Shown in pieces: positions 44,305-55,582 of a stretch of 64,000 bases of DNA. Each line of letters starts with the position of its first letter. Position 1 is the stretch's first letter. The notes beneath the pieces are model-generated. The model was not told where the DNA came from and did not search any database. It saw nothing but the letters and a program-made list of their open reading frames with translations. The DNA comes from Methylobacter sp. S3L5C (GTDB lineage Bacteria > Pseudomonadota > Gammaproteobacteria > Methylococcales > Methylomonadaceae), in NCBI RefSeq assembly GCF_022788635.1, contig NZ_CP076024.1, forward strand, positions 3,410,001 to 3,474,000, given 5' to 3'. A program made the translations under genes and the position numbers.

Positions 44305-44539
44305 GTTCCTTATTTCTCGCTGCTACATAAGCGGGATTGCTGGATAACTTCCTGGGAATATAAGCACGATCTTCAGCCTTGGCAGCGTTTATCTCCGCGA
44401 CCATAATTTGATAAAACGGGTCTAAACAGGGCTTATTAACCTGAATTTTCTTTAACCCTCCCAATAAGTGGCGCCGCATAAGTAGCGCCGCTTTCTTCAC
44501 CTTGCTAAACCCTGTTGTGATGTTGATTAATTGGCTCAT
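44264..44539 (-). CDS. hypothetical early phage protein
   Basis: A 91-residue basic protein (MSQLINITTGFSKVKKAALL ... TALRLARRRQDE). The start overlaps the ner stop (ATGA), so the two are coupled. Probably a small early regulator; no family recognised. Confidence 0.6.
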   Translation of the reverse strand: MSQLINITTGFSKVKKAALLMRRHLLGGLKKIQVNKPCLDPFYQIMVAEINAAKAEDRAYIPRKLSSNPAYVAARNKELTALRLARRRQDE

Positions 44540-44880
44540 GCTTGCGCTCCTTCGGCCAAGGCTTGTAGACGCTTGGTTCTGCGACTAGACTCTAACTTCT
44601 GGAAGCCCTGCAACTTGCGGGCGCCATCCAATTCATAACGACTGGGCCAAATGATTTGCGGCAACACACCGATAGCTTCGGCAATACCGCGTTCTGATTT
44701 GGGGTAGCTAAGCGTTAAGGCTTTTGATAGCATCGAGCCGCTTCTTAAGCCCAGTTCTTCAGCCAAAGATGACAGCGTATAACCGGCTTTATTAAGGGCG
44801 GCTTTGATGTCGGCGGGATGCCAATCTTGCGCGGTATCTTCCACGCCAAGATCGGCTTTTTTGGTAATTTTTTTAATCAT
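44536..44880 (-). CDS. ner: Ner-like early regulator
   Basis: A 114-residue DNA-binding protein of the Ner/Nlp/SfsB type. DWHPADIKAALNKAGYTLSS is the diagnostic start, followed by LAEELGLRSGSMLSKALTLS (recognition helix) and ERGIAEAIGVLPQIIWPSRY. In Mu, Ner turns down the early promoter and the repressor promoter. It is divergent from the repressor gene at 45100 across a 219-bp operator region. Confidence 0.9.
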   Translation of the reverse strand: MIKKITKKADLGVEDTAQDWHPADIKAALNKAGYTLSSLAEELGLRSGSMLSKALTLSYPKSERGIAEAIGVLPQIIWPSRYELDGARKLQGFQKLESSRRTKRLQALAEGAQA

Positions 44881-44889
44881 GATTTATAC

Positions 44890-45099
44890 TCCAAGCTGTT
44901 CAATTAACGAATGATCATTAAACTCCTAATAAGGATTTATGTCAAAGCAATTTAAATCCTAATAAGGATTGTCGCAACAGAAGTATAGGAATAATTTAGT
45001 GATTACTTCATTTTTATATATAAATCAGATGGTTATTGTTGCGTCATGTGTCGCAATAATATTTATTGATGTGTCGCAACAGACGGCATCGGTTGCGAC
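44890..45099. promoter_or_regulatory. repressor/early operator region
   Basis: Between ner and the repressor lie at least five copies of GTCGCAA or its complement: 44971-44977, 45039-45045 (TTGCGTC), 45050-45056, 45073-45079 and 45093-45099. Two pairs face each other as inverted repeats. A second motif, TCCTAATAAGGATT, occurs at about 44924-44937 and 44957-44970. These are probable binding sites of the repressor and of Ner. Promoters must lie here but are not called individually. Confidence 0.7.
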
Positions 45100-45585
45100 A
45101 TGACTATCGGGGCAAGATTAAAGCAATGGCGCGAATATAGAAATCTTAATCAGGAAGAAGCCAGCTCCTTATTAGGAACTCCATTTAGCACGCTACAAAA
45201 ATATGAGATGAATATTAGCAAGCCTGGAGCAGATGCCATCATCCGTTTTATAGATGCGGGTATCAATGCTACTTGGCTATTGAAAGGTGTAGGCCCAATG
45301 CTGGTCGCTGACTACGACACAAAGCCTACTAATGAGCCGGTAGCGCCCTCAGCAGCGCCTGCCGAGCCAGTTGAGTCAGTCATTGACGCTAAGTGCTTAC
45401 AAACGGCTATTGAAGAGATAGAGCTAGAGCTGATTAAACGGCGGCGCACTATGCGTCCGGACGTTAAAACCAGAGTGTTTATTATGGCGTATCACGTACT
45501 GGTGGATGAAAAGAAAGAAAAAGAGCTGGCATCGCATGAATATGCCAAACAAATTGTAACTAAACTAATGAATTCAGTTACCTAA
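45100..45585 (+). CDS. XRE-type phage repressor
   Basis: A 161-residue protein with an N-terminal HTH (MTIGARLKQWREYRNLNQEE ... SLLGTPFSTLQKYE) and a separate C-terminal helical part (about 105-161), with a Pro/Ala-rich hinge. It lacks a LexA-type S24 protease domain. It is the only strong plus-strand gene in the regulatory part of the prophage and is divergent from ner, so it is most likely the lysogeny repressor. Confidence 0.82.
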   Translation: MTIGARLKQWREYRNLNQEEASSLLGTPFSTLQKYEMNISKPGADAIIRFIDAGINATWLLKGVGPMLVADYDTKPTNEPVAPSAAPAEPVESVIDAKCLQTAIEEIELELIKRRRTMRPDVKTRVFIMAYHVLVDEKKEKELASHEYAKQIVTKLMNSVT

Positions 45586-45683
45586 ACAACTAATGGGGAA
45601 ATGTTTGAAATTTACGAATAAAATAGAAGATGAATTTAAGTATAATACGGGGGAGGTTCCAGGCAGCTCCTTCACACTAAATT

Positions 45684-45716
45684 TCTCGCTGTATATCGGC
45701 GAGACTTTTATTTTTT
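45684..45716 (+). terminator. terminator after the repressor gene
   Basis: TCTCGC (45684-45689) pairs with GCGAGA (45699-45704) and is followed by CTTTTATTTTTT. It lies 99 bp downstream of the repressor stop. Confidence 0.8.
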
Positions 45717-45718
45717 AC

Positions 45719-45770
45719 CAAAAGGAGGGTTTTACTGAAGAATTTAAGGAGGATGCCGTTAAAAACGGTT
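45719..45770 (+). pseudogene. trace of an IS3-type OrfA start
   Basis: The plus strand reads KEGFTEEFKEDAVKNG before a TGA (45769-45771). The TEEFKEDAVK motif is typical of the first residues of IS3-family OrfA proteins. Only this short piece is visible, so it is a remnant or chance. Confidence 0.35.
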
Positions 45771-45907
45771 GAATCTAAAAAAAATTAACGCAAATTAAAA
45801 AAAACATGCCAAATGTCGCGCGAAATATTTCGTAACCGTTAAAAAGTACTACCAAATATCCCACAAATCAAAAAACGACTAAAACGGCCTAAAGCCTTAT
45901 TCCGTAT

Positions 45908-46029
45908 AGTCCCGCTTCATTCTGCTTCATTCTGCTATTACATACCAAATAACCCAGCTCTTCACAATAGTCCCGCTTCATTCTGCTTCATTCTGCTATT
46001 ACATACCAAATAACCCAGCTCTTCACATT
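45908..46029. repeat. two tandem 61-bp repeats at the prophage edge
   Basis: A 61-bp unit starting TAGTCCCGCTTCATTCTGC occurs twice (45908-45968 and 45969-46029) with almost no change. Each unit itself contains CTTCATTCTG twice. The location, just outside the repressor gene, is where a transposable phage would carry its terminal transposase-binding sites. Confidence 0.7.
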
Positions 46030-46112
46030 TTTTATGCCTGAAATACTGGAAAGCATTGCGGTCGTTTGTTTTAGAATTGCGCATTCAGTGCGCCTTTTTA
46101 AATTTCAGGCAC

Positions 46113-46144
46113 AAAAAAAGGACTTGGTATACACCTAAGTCCTT
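46113..46144 (-). terminator. terminator downstream of tRNA-Met
   Basis: The stem AAGGACTT/AAGTCCTT (46118-46125 with 46137-46144) is followed on the minus strand by seven T. It starts 8 bp after the tRNA 3' end. The flanking A/T runs on both sides could make it work in both directions. Confidence 0.85.
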
Positions 46145-46152
46145 GATTTTTT

Positions 46153-46229
46153 TGGTGGCGATAGGTGGACTTGAACCACCGACCCCGGGGTTATGAATCC
46201 CGTGCTCTAACCAGCTGAGCTACATCGCC
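46153..46229 (-). tRNA. tRNA-Met (anticodon CAT)
   Basis: A 77-nt cloverleaf on the minus strand: acceptor GGCGATG pairs with the 3' part of TATCGCC, D arm AGCTCAGCTGGTTAGAGC, anticodon stem-loop CGGGATTCATAACCCCG with CAT, and T arm GGTGGTTCAAGTCCACC. The 3' CCA is encoded. The Ile2-type CAT alternative (lysidine) cannot be fully excluded, but the sequence looks like elongator Met. Confidence 0.92.
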
Positions 46230-46283
46230 ATTTAAATTGGTCTTTGTAAAGAACCGGAATTATAGATATCCCCGGTTAATTTG

Positions 46284-47375
46284 TCAAACGTTGAATCGAA
46301 AATGCACCACATCACCATCTTTTACAATGTAATCTTTACCTTCAAGTCGCCATTTTCCAGCATCTTTCGCACCCTGCTCACCTTTATAGGTAATAAAATC
46401 TTCATAGGCAATGACTTCGGCACGAATAAAGCCTTTTTCAAAATCGCTATGAATAACGCCGGCAGCTTGGGGTGCAGTCGCGCCAACAGGAATAGTCCAA
46501 GCTCTGACTTCTTTAACACCAGCAGTAAAATACGTGGCCAAATTCAACAAATCATAACCCGCCCTGACTACACGATTTAAGCCGGGCTCTTCCAGCCCCA
46601 GATCATCCAGAAACTCTTTCTTTTCTTCGTCATCCAACTGGGCTATTTCTGCCTCTATGGCTGCGCAAATTGGTACAACGACTGCGCCTTCTTTTTTGGC
46701 AAGTGCCAGTACTTTATCCAATAAAGGATTATTTTCGAAGCCATCATCCTGGACATTAGCTATATACATGGTTGGTTTTAGCGTCATTAAACAAAGATCT
46801 CTAATGAATAATTTTTCATCATCTGTTAACGGTAATGTACGGGCTGGTTCGCCTTCATTCAGTTGATTTAAAACCCGCTCTAAAACCAGCTTTTTAACCA
46901 GTTCTTCTTTATTACCAGTTCTGGCAATTTTACTTGCCCGTATTAACGCTTTTTCAACCGAAGCCATATCGGCAAGGGCCAATTCAGTATTAATCACTTC
47001 AATATCTGAAATTGGATCAATTTTTCCGGCAACATGAACAACGTTATCATCGTGAAAGCAACGGACAACATGTGCTATCGCATCGGTTTCCCGAATATTA
47101 GCCAAAAACTTGTTACCCAAGCCTTCGCCTTTTGATGCACCGGCAACCAGACCGGCTATATCAACAAATTCGATAGTTGTAGGCAATGTGCGCTGAGGTT
47201 TCACTATTTCTGCCAATTTTTCCATTCTGATGTCTGGCACAGGTACAACACCGACATTAGGATCAATGGTACAGAATGGATAATTTTCAGCAGCAATCTT
47301 TGCTTTAGTTAAGGCATTAAACAGGGTCGACTTACCAACATTGGGTAAACCAACGATTCCACAATAAAGCGCCAT
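46284..47375 (-). CDS. ychF: ribosome-binding ATPase YchF
   Basis: A 363-residue Obg-family P-loop protein with G1 [14 protein letters not shown] near residue 8 and G3 [20 protein letters not shown]. The G4 is NVQDD instead of NKxD, which is why this family prefers ATP. A coiled-coil insertion and a C-terminal TGS domain ([15 protein letters not shown]...) complete the usual length. It binds the 70S ribosome and is linked to stress responses. The peptidyl-tRNA hydrolase gene often found beside it is absent here. Confidence 0.95.
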   Translation of the reverse strand: MALYCGIVGLPNVGKSTLFNALTKAKIAAENYPFCTIDPNVGVVPVPDIRMEKLAEIVKPQRTLPTTIEFVDIAGLVAGASKGEGLGNKFLANIRETDAIAHVVRCFHDDNVVHVAGKIDPISDIEVINTELALADMASVEKALIRASKIARTGNKEELVKKLVLERVLNQLNEGEPARTLPLTDDEKLFIRDLCLMTLKPTMYIANVQDDGFENNPLLDKVLALAKKEGAVVVPICAAIEAEIAQLDDEEKKEFLDDLGLEEPGLNRVVRAGYDLLNLATYFTAGVKEVRAWTIPVGATAPQAAGVIHSDFEKGFIRAEVIAYEDFITYKGEQGAKDAGKWRLEGKDYIVKDGDVVHFRFNV

Positions 47376-48056
47376 AGGTTCCTCTTGAGAGTTTTGAGTT
47401 AAAAAATGAAGACAGGTACAGCAAGATTATCAAGCCGAAACAACGGTAATTATACTAGCTATCGCTCCGATCTAAACACTTAAAACACTAATTTAGCTGT
47501 TATTGGTTCTGATTGACTCTGGATAAGAAGACTCTTTGTAGTCAAAAAATGACAATCGCTCGCTGAAAATCTTGGAAACGGAGCGACAGCGAAGTGAAGA
47601 TTTTTAGTCCGCGATAGCCGTAGGGCATGTGTTTTCACGAAGCGTAGCGTAGTGAAAATGCAGGCTTTACGAGACGGTGTCAAGTCATTTGGAACCTATG
47701 TTTCGACCCCTTGTTGGGTCGAAACATAGGTGACGAGGACGAATCGGGGCAGCCGAAGGCATTGGCGGTCGCGTAATTTTTTGCTGATTTTTCGAGCAGG
47801 AAGCCCGGAAAAATCTTTCGCAAAAATAACGACTCCCTTAATGCTTGTGAAGACTATCATTTTACTGACTTTTATCCATCTAATAACTATCAGTATCTCC
47901 AGATTTTATAGCCAAGTTTGCTTTGATACCGTCAGTATTTCTACGACTCAACAAAGCCCTATGCTACCATATGCAAGATAGTTTAATGCTGAAACTAAGC
48001 ACAAATACAGATATAATTGCAATTAAAACAGTATCTTAACGAGATTAAAGATTTTT
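47376..48056. other. repeat-containing intergenic region
   Basis: 681 bp between the divergent ychF and dedA-like genes. It contains the repeat at 47697-47838 and further palindromic, G/C-patchy sequence at about 47540-47680 (for example CGAAGCGTAGCGTAGTG) that looks like interspersed repeat DNA. No gene is supported. Confidence 0.5.
47697..47838 (+). repeat. 140-bp interspersed repeat, copy 2
   Basis: Reverse-complement match of 7252-7391. Its left edge holds a 12-bp perfect stem (ATGTTTCGACCC, loop CTTGTT, GGGTCGAAACAT). Seeing the same unit in two unrelated intergenic spots points to a dispersed family in this genome. Confidence 0.8.
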
Positions 48057-48653
48057 ATGGAAGAACTATTTATTGGCTGGCTTAAGGAATACGGTTACGT
48101 TATTTTGTTCCTGTGGAGCATAGTAGAAGGAGAAATGGGCCTGATCATGGGTGGAATCATGTCCCATACCGGCGACATGGATTACTTCGTAACGGTGTTT
48201 GTGGCAGGTCTGGGTGGTTTTACTGGCGATCAAATCTATTTTTATATAGGCCGTTTTAACAAAGGCTTTATTCAACGCAAACTGCATAAACAGCGGCGTA
48301 AGTTTGCAATCGCACATTTACTGTTAAAAAAATACGGCTGGCCCATTATTTTTATGCAGCGCTATATGTATGGCTTGCGTACAGTCATTCCGATGTCGAT
48401 TGGTATCACCAAATATTCGGCAAAAAAGTTTGCCTTCATTAATCTTATCAGCGCATGGGTTTGGGCTGCGATTACTGTAACGCCGGCTTATTACTATGGC
48501 GCAGAAATATTAACCTTATTGACCACTGCCAAAGAACACTGGTATTTGGCGCTGCCAATAGCGGCAGGCTTTTCTTATGGGATTTATGCTTATTTTCAAA
48601 AGCTGGAGCAGCATTTCTTACAAAAACGCAACGGTCGTTTGTCGAAAAAATAG
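48057..48653 (+). CDS. DedA-family membrane protein (VTT domain)
   Basis: A 198-residue integral membrane protein with the DedA/VTT pattern: E-GE near residue 20 (WSIVEGEMGLIMGG), GDQIYFYIGR near 60, and FMQRYMYGLRTVIPMSIG near 110, including the conserved Arg pair. Such proteins are proposed lipid or undecaprenyl-phosphate flippases. About 40 bp separate it from the pyrophosphatase gene, so they may be co-transcribed. Confidence 0.88.
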   Translation: MEELFIGWLKEYGYVILFLWSIVEGEMGLIMGGIMSHTGDMDYFVTVFVAGLGGFTGDQIYFYIGRFNKGFIQRKLHKQRRKFAIAHLLLKKYGWPIIFMQRYMYGLRTVIPMSIGITKYSAKKFAFINLISAWVWAAITVTPAYYYGAEILTLLTTAKEHWYLALPIAAGFSYGIYAYFQKLEQHFLQKRNGRLSKK

Positions 48654-48692
48654 CATTTTTTGACAAACTAACCAGTAATGAATTGAATAAAC

Positions 48693-49145
48693 ATGCATAA
48701 AGAAGCCCCTTTAGTTGAAGTGATCATTGAGATACCCCGAGGCAGTTTTTTAAAGCGGGGTTCAACAGGAGAAGTGGATTTTATTTCTCCCTTACCTTGC
48801 CCGTTTAACTATGGCTCAATTCCGGCATTTATTGGAATGGATGGTGATTTTCTGGATGCAGTAGTGCTTGGTCCGCACCTTGCATTGGGTACAACGATAA
48901 AAATCCATGCTTTGGGTGCGATTAGAATGATCGACAACGGCTTGTATGACGACAAACTAATATGTAGTCGCTTACCAGTTTCGCCATGGAAAAAACGTCT
49001 GATTCTGCTGTTTTTTATGCTCTATGCCAAAGCCAAAAGCCTGATTAATATGACAAGAGGCTATCGAGGATGCAACAGCTGCGAAGGCTGGCATGAGGCC
49101 GATGATGCCTTGGCAAAGGCAACTCCCTGTGCCCATACTGACTGA
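48693..49145 (+). CDS. inorganic pyrophosphatase family protein
   Basis: A 150-residue soluble protein of the family I pyrophosphatase fold. It has EIPRGSFLKR, the FNYGSIPAF strand and the metal motif D-G-D-F-L-D in MDGDFLDAVVLG, followed by DDKLI. The usual DxDPxD has Phe-Leu instead of Pro-x, and the C-terminus is short and Cys-rich (YRGCNSCEGW), so it is a divergent member. It may hydrolyse PPi or a related phosphate compound. Confidence 0.82.
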   Translation: MHKEAPLVEVIIEIPRGSFLKRGSTGEVDFISPLPCPFNYGSIPAFIGMDGDFLDAVVLGPHLALGTTIKIHALGAIRMIDNGLYDDKLICSRLPVSPWKKRLILLFFMLYAKAKSLINMTRGYRGCNSCEGWHEADDALAKATPCAHTD

Positions 49146-49294
49146 AAAGACACGACAATCCTTTAGTCAGCATCTCCATGTCGTAGCGCATTAATTATGT
49201 TACCGTTAAAATGATAAGGATAATGTTGCTGCATTAAACAGATGCAACTTTATTAACCTAATAAAATAATTTTTCTGGGAAATTATATAGCAAC

Positions 49295-50467
49295 TTAACT
49301 TAAACAGGATGAATGTAGCATTACCCGATTACGACCCTCCTGTTTGGCAATATACATTGCCTGGTCTGCTGCCGCTATTAACAAGGTAAATTCCACGCCG
49401 ACATGTAGTGAATCAGAAACACCGATGCTAATGGTACTGTGCAGACTTTTCCCATCGAACTTCATCAACATGTCAGCATATGTTTGACGAAGACGTTCAG
49501 CTAATATCCAGGCATCTTTCTCACTGGTGGACGGTAGCAGAATACAAAATTCTTCACCACCGTAACGAGCGAAATAGTCATCTCTACGAATGATTTTTTG
49601 CGCCACCTCAGCCAGATTTATCAATACCGCGTCGCCAACTGGATGGCCGTAGCGGTCATTAATGGACTTGAAATCATCCAGATCAATCATCATGACTGCC
49701 ATTATATCTCCGGTACGGGTGCAGCGCGCGGACAGACGATCTGCTTCTTGTTCAAGACTTCGTCTGTTCAGGGCTCCGGTCAGCGGATCAAGCAATGCCA
49801 GTTTTTGTAGCTCTGCGGCCAGTCGGGAATTTAGCATCAATACAAAGCCGAAGGTTACGCACATTTCCGACATAATTCCGATAAAAACCGATGCAGTATT
49901 AAAGGCTGCCGGCGAGTAAAGGCTATAGGTTTCGGGTTGTGCGTTAAAAATCGTTATCGCTCTGGCCAACAATAATGTCGCAAATATTGCAAACGACGTA
50001 CCAGTAAACCAATATGCAGTACGCAATGGTTGCTCTATCCGGATAAACAAAGCTTGAGCGCAAGCGGCGTTACCCAATCCGTAAAGTAGTGAATTAGCGA
50101 TAACTCTGGAATGAATATCGGGATCAATGACAACGAACCAGATGTTTTGAATAAACATCAATCCAGCCAGTAACCATGGAATATACTTATTATAGCGACC
50201 AGTCTTGAAAACCTGTATCCCATTGAATTGTAAGCCCAGCCCCCCCGCCAATAAGGTTGCGGCAAATACCAAAAGCCATGTATTGTAAATTGGCCCTTGC
50301 TGAATATAAGCAGAACCAAGACCCAAGCCGATATATAAACTACCCAGTGCCCACTGCTGAACTCCACGGGCGTTACCGACATGCAATCCAGCCAGTATGA
50401 GCAGACCGGAAAATAGCAAAGTCAGCAAGGACATTGTCATCAACATGGTGCGTATATCAAAAATCAA
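49295..50467 (-). CDS. membrane-bound GGDEF diguanylate cyclase
   Basis: A 390-residue protein with six or seven membrane helices in the first about 205 residues and a C-terminal GGDEF domain (about 215-385). The active site is GGEEF (near residues 303-307) in RYGGEEFCILL, and no RxxD inhibitory site is obvious before it. It should make c-di-GMP at the inner membrane in response to an unknown signal. Monocistronic, with AT-rich DNA upstream. Confidence 0.9.
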   Translation of the reverse strand: MIFDIRTMLMTMSLLTLLFSGLLILAGLHVGNARGVQQWALGSLYIGLGLGSAYIQQGPIYNTWLLVFAATLLAGGLGLQFNGIQVFKTGRYNKYIPWLLAGLMFIQNIWFVVIDPDIHSRVIANSLLYGLGNAACAQALFIRIEQPLRTAYWFTGTSFAIFATLLLARAITIFNAQPETYSLYSPAAFNTASVFIGIMSEMCVTFGFVLMLNSRLAAELQKLALLDPLTGALNRRSLEQEADRLSARCTRTGDIMAVMMIDLDDFKSINDRYGHPVGDAVLINLAEVAQKIIRRDDYFARYGGEEFCILLPSTSEKDAWILAERLRQTYADMLMKFDGKSLHSTISIGVSDSLHVGVEFTLLIAAADQAMYIAKQEGRNRVMLHSSCLS

Positions 50468-52342
<1,875 letters not shown>

Positions 52343-52628
52343 TTATTTTTATGAAGTGATCAGTGGTGTAATGTAGTTGAGGAATGCCGCTTTTCTGTTA
52401 AGTTAAGTGGCGACTTGAATGCAGATAATTGCTCCTGAAAACTCGGCATTCAGTAAATTCCATGCCGTCCCAAGATCTATAATTATAAATTATTGGGGAT
52501 ATTTCAAGTAAAACCATCCCCCCTAAATACCTTATCTAAGCAACCATTGTAATCTGAAGTAGCAATAGTACTTTTAGTATTGTTACTGCCTGCCCCGTAA
52601 AAAATACTAGACTTCCCAGAGAATTGCA

Positions 52629-54377
52629 GTGATCGGAATAGACAATAAGCAGTCGGTAAAAGATAGCTCAGATACAAGTGAGAACATTTACCGCATCCTT
52701 TTTGAAAAAGTAAATGATCCGATGCTTTTACTCAAAAATGGTCGTTTTATAGACTGTAATGCTGCAACCTTGAAACTGCTAGCCTATCCAACCAAGTCTG
52801 ATTTTCTTAATCAGCGGCCCGGTGATATTTCTCCCGCGTTTCAAGCGGATGGTCGATCTTCGGAGGAGAAAGCCGAGGAAATGATTGCCATTGCCGTACA
52901 AACGGGGTTTCACTGTTTTGAATGGCATCACCAACGCCACGATGGCTTGACTGTTGCTGTTGAAGTAATGCTGACACCGGTAATAATGAATGATGAATTA
53001 ATTTTGTACGCAGTGTGGCGTGATCTCACCGAGCGTATAAAAGCTTATGAAGAGTTGCGTAGATCAGAGACAAAACTTCGGACTCTCTATGATTCCACCA
53101 GCGATGCGGTAATATTGCTAAATGAACAAGGCTTGTTTGATTGCAACAAAGCCGCGTTGGCAATGTTTGGCTGTACTGATCAGAAACACTTTTGCTCTTT
53201 GCATCTCGCTGACTTATCGCCAGCCAAACAGCCATGCGGAAAAAACTCCACCGAACTGGCCAATCGATACATCATGATAACGATGGCCAAAGGCAGTTAT
53301 CGTTTTGAATGGATGCACAAACGAGTAGATACCGGTCAGAGCTTTCCAGCCGAAATATTGCTTTGCGCTATGAAAATTGATGGCAGCCCTGTCATACAAG
53401 GCGTTGTACGTGATATTACCAAACGTAAACAGAGTGAAAATGCCTTGAGGGAAAGCGAATTTCGCTGGAAATTTGCCATCGAAGGTTCTGGTGACGGGGT
53501 TTGGGATTGGAATATTCAGACCGACGAGGCAAAGTATTCCAAGCGCTGGAAAGAAATGTTGGGCTATACGGAAGACGATATCCTACCGACTAACGATGAA
53601 TGGATAACGCGTATTCATCCAGATGACCGATTAACTGTGGCAGAAACAATGCAGGCATATCTGAGTAGAAAGACCGATGTCTATGTCGTTGAATATCGCT
53701 TGAGATGTAAGGACAACAGCTACAAATGGATTCTTGGTCGCGGCATGATTGTAAGTTACGACGCAGATGGTAAACCACTGCGCATGATTGGTACCCACAC
53801 CGACATTACTGAACGCAAGCAGATGGAAAAGCAAGTCCGCCAATTGGCCTTTTATGACCCGCTGACCAAATTGGCTAACCGCCTCCTGCTTCGTGACCGC
53901 TTAACCCAGGCGATATCTGCCGGTAAACGCACTTATTGTCATATCGCCGTAATGTTTATTGATTTGGATAACTTTAAGCCACTTAATGATAATCACGGAC
54001 ATGTGATTGGTGATTTACTGTTGATTGAAGTTGCCAGCCGGCTGGAAAGTTGTGTGCGTAAGCATGATACGGTAGCACGATTTGGTGGTGACGAGTTTGT
54101 CGTGATGCTTAATGAGTTGGATGTAGATAAATCCAAGTCTGTATTACAAACCACTATTGTTGCGGAAAAAATACGCAATATTTTATCAAAACCGTATCGA
54201 TTAACTGTCAGTCACCACGGTCAGTCAGATATAACAGTCGCACATGACTGCACTGCAAGCATTGGCGTAGCGCTTATCAACCATGAAGGCAATCAGGATG
54301 ACATCATGGAGTGGGCAGATGCTGCAATGTATGAAGCTAAAGAGGCCGGGCGAAATTCAATCCGGTTTTATAATTAA
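52629..54377 (+). CDS. triple PAS-GGDEF diguanylate cyclase
   Basis: A 582-residue soluble protein with three PAS/PAC units (about 20-138, 145-268, 275-400) and a C-terminal GGDEF domain (about 405-582). The active site is intact GGDEF near residue 486 (VARFGGDEFVVML). No membrane segment is seen, so it senses an internal signal, perhaps redox or oxygen through a PAS cofactor. The start is GTG at 52629. Its GGDEF domain is close in style to that of the Kai-operon protein. Confidence 0.9.
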   Translation: MIGIDNKQSVKDSSDTSENIYRILFEKVNDPMLLLKNGRFIDCNAATLKLLAYPTKSDFLNQRPGDISPAFQADGRSSEEKAEEMIAIAVQTGFHCFEWHHQRHDGLTVAVEVMLTPVIMNDELILYAVWRDLTERIKAYEELRRSETKLRTLYDSTSDAVILLNEQGLFDCNKAALAMFGCTDQKHFCSLHLADLSPAKQPCGKNSTELANRYIMITMAKGSYRFEWMHKRVDTGQSFPAEILLCAMKIDGSPVIQGVVRDITKRKQSENALRESEFRWKFAIEGSGDGVWDWNIQTDEAKYSKRWKEMLGYTEDDILPTNDEWITRIHPDDRLTVAETMQAYLSRKTDVYVVEYRLRCKDNSYKWILGRGMIVSYDADGKPLRMIGTHTDITERKQMEKQVRQLAFYDPLTKLANRLLLRDRLTQAISAGKRTYCHIAVMFIDLDNFKPLNDNHGHVIGDLLLIEVASRLESCVRKHDTVARFGGDEFVVMLNELDVDKSKSVLQTTIVAEKIRNILSKPYRLTVSHHGQSDITVAHDCTASIGVALINHEGNQDDIMEWADAAMYEAKEAGRNSIRFYN

Positions 54378-54466
54378 AAATATCAGGCATTCAGTCGATA
54401 TGGCAATAAAATATTGACGCCAATTAAAAGCAAAATATTGCGCCAGGGTGATTGATTCTGTAAAAG

Positions 54467-55582
54467 CTACTCAGACCAAATTATCACTGCCGTCCGTAAC
54501 CTGTTTTTACCAAAACAGGACATCCGATCAAAATCCTCGCGGGCAATCGGAATAAACTGGCAGTCGATCTCACTCTGACGCCCATCGTCAGGATCTGGAT
54601 CATGCATATACAGGCAATCATCATCAAAGCCGCTCATAACCACCCAATGCGGCGCTTTTTTTCTATCCAATAAAAAAGTACTAATCAGTATCACTGGAAT
54701 GGCCCCGGCTTTAAATGCAGCAATCAATTCATTTTGGGTAATATTGGCAAAATGCAGGGTAATGCCCTGCTCTGCTGCCTGACGCTTAAAGCAATTATCA
54801 ACCAATTCAACGATCTGTTTTTTTTCTTCATGTCGCACGCCATCAATAAATAACGTACCGGTTTGGTTTATCCACACTTCAACAGAAAATTGCCGGCGCT
54901 TGGCCGCTAATGCCAAACCAATCGGATGACAGCCCCCGTGCCCTGAGGTCATAAAAATAGTAGTCGCTTCACGCCATAAATTAATTTCCTCCTCCTGTGA
55001 AGGCTGATATGACTTGTTAATGGCATGCATAGCCATCATCAATGCTGTCGGCCCACAAGTAAAAGGGGTCGTTTGTCTTAACCAATGTACTGATCGGTAT
55101 TGCAGGGTATCTCGATAACGCCGAATACGTTTTTGATAACGCAAGGCATCTTTATGATCTTGATAATAATCACGATATATCCCGAATTTTTGATACCCCA
55201 GCGTTTCGTAGAGTTTTATGGCCGGATTATTATCCGCACTGACTTCAAGACGCAGATATAACCGCCCATCCTCATTAGCTGCCTGCTCGCCTGCAGTCAT
55301 CAGTTGTTTGGCAAGACCCAAGCCTCTATATTGGGAAGCCACCGCTATCGAATATATTCTGGCCAGTCTTGTACCGGGATGATAAATAATCAGAATATAA
55401 CCGGCAAGGGCTTTGGCTACTTCCGCAACCAGTAAAGCCCGGTGGTCTGCTGCCAACCAGTGTTTAAAGCTGCGCCGACTCAATCTATCGGTTTCAAAAC
55501 AAGCGGCTTCCAGAGCTACCAGCTCATTAAGATCGGTAAATTGGGCATTACGAATTAAAACCGTCAAGTAGAGATTCCCCAC
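54467..55582 (-). CDS. GNAT acetyltransferase fused to a C39-like peptidase domain
   Basis: A 371-residue fusion. Residues about 8-150 form a RimI-like GNAT domain with the acetyl-CoA loop QYRGLGLAKQL. Residues about 163-371 form a papain-like C39 domain with Cys176 (TPFTCGPTALMMAM), His312 (PHWVVMSGF) and a following Asp (MHDPD). Such fusions are known in Gammaproteobacteria beside peptide-modifying enzymes; the substrate is unknown. GTG at 55582 overlaps the upstream stop; TTG at 55567 is another possible start. Last gene of the orn-crcB operon. Confidence 0.82.
   Translation of the reverse strand: MGNLYLTVLIRNAQFTDLNELVALEAACFETDRLSRRSFKHWLAADHRALLVAEVAKALAGYILIIYHPGTRLARIYSIAVASQYRGLGLAKQLMTAGEQAANEDGRLYLRLEVSADNNPAIKLYETLGYQKFGIYRDYYQDHKDALRYQKRIRRYRDTLQYRSVHWLRQTTPFTCGPTALMMAMHAINKSYQPSQEEEINLWREATTIFMTSGHGGCHPIGLALAAKRRQFSVEVWINQTGTLFIDGVRHEEKKQIVELVDNCFKRQAAEQGITLHFANITQNELIAAFKAGAIPVILISTFLLDRKKAPHWVVMSGFDDDCLYMHDPDPDDGRQSEIDCQFIPIAREDFDRMSCFGKNRLRTAVIIWSE

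Larger units (their letters stand above)
10682..46029 (-). mobile_element. transposable (Mu/B3/D3112-like) siphovirus prophage, distally truncated
   Basis: A phage genome read right to left: repressor, Ner, MuA, MuB, Mor, lysis, gp25-gp31, protease, head, tail tube, chaperones and tape measure. Mu-type head genes combined with a tube, G/GT chaperones and a long tape measure indicate a siphovirus of the B3/D3112 kind rather than contractile Mu. The left border is where IS3 copy B cuts the tape measure, and all later tail genes and the distal phage end are absent. The right border is uncertain: it lies beyond the repressor terminator (45716) and before tRNA-Met (46153). The tandem 61-bp repeats at 45908-46029 are taken as the outermost phage-like sequence. 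Confidence 0.85.
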
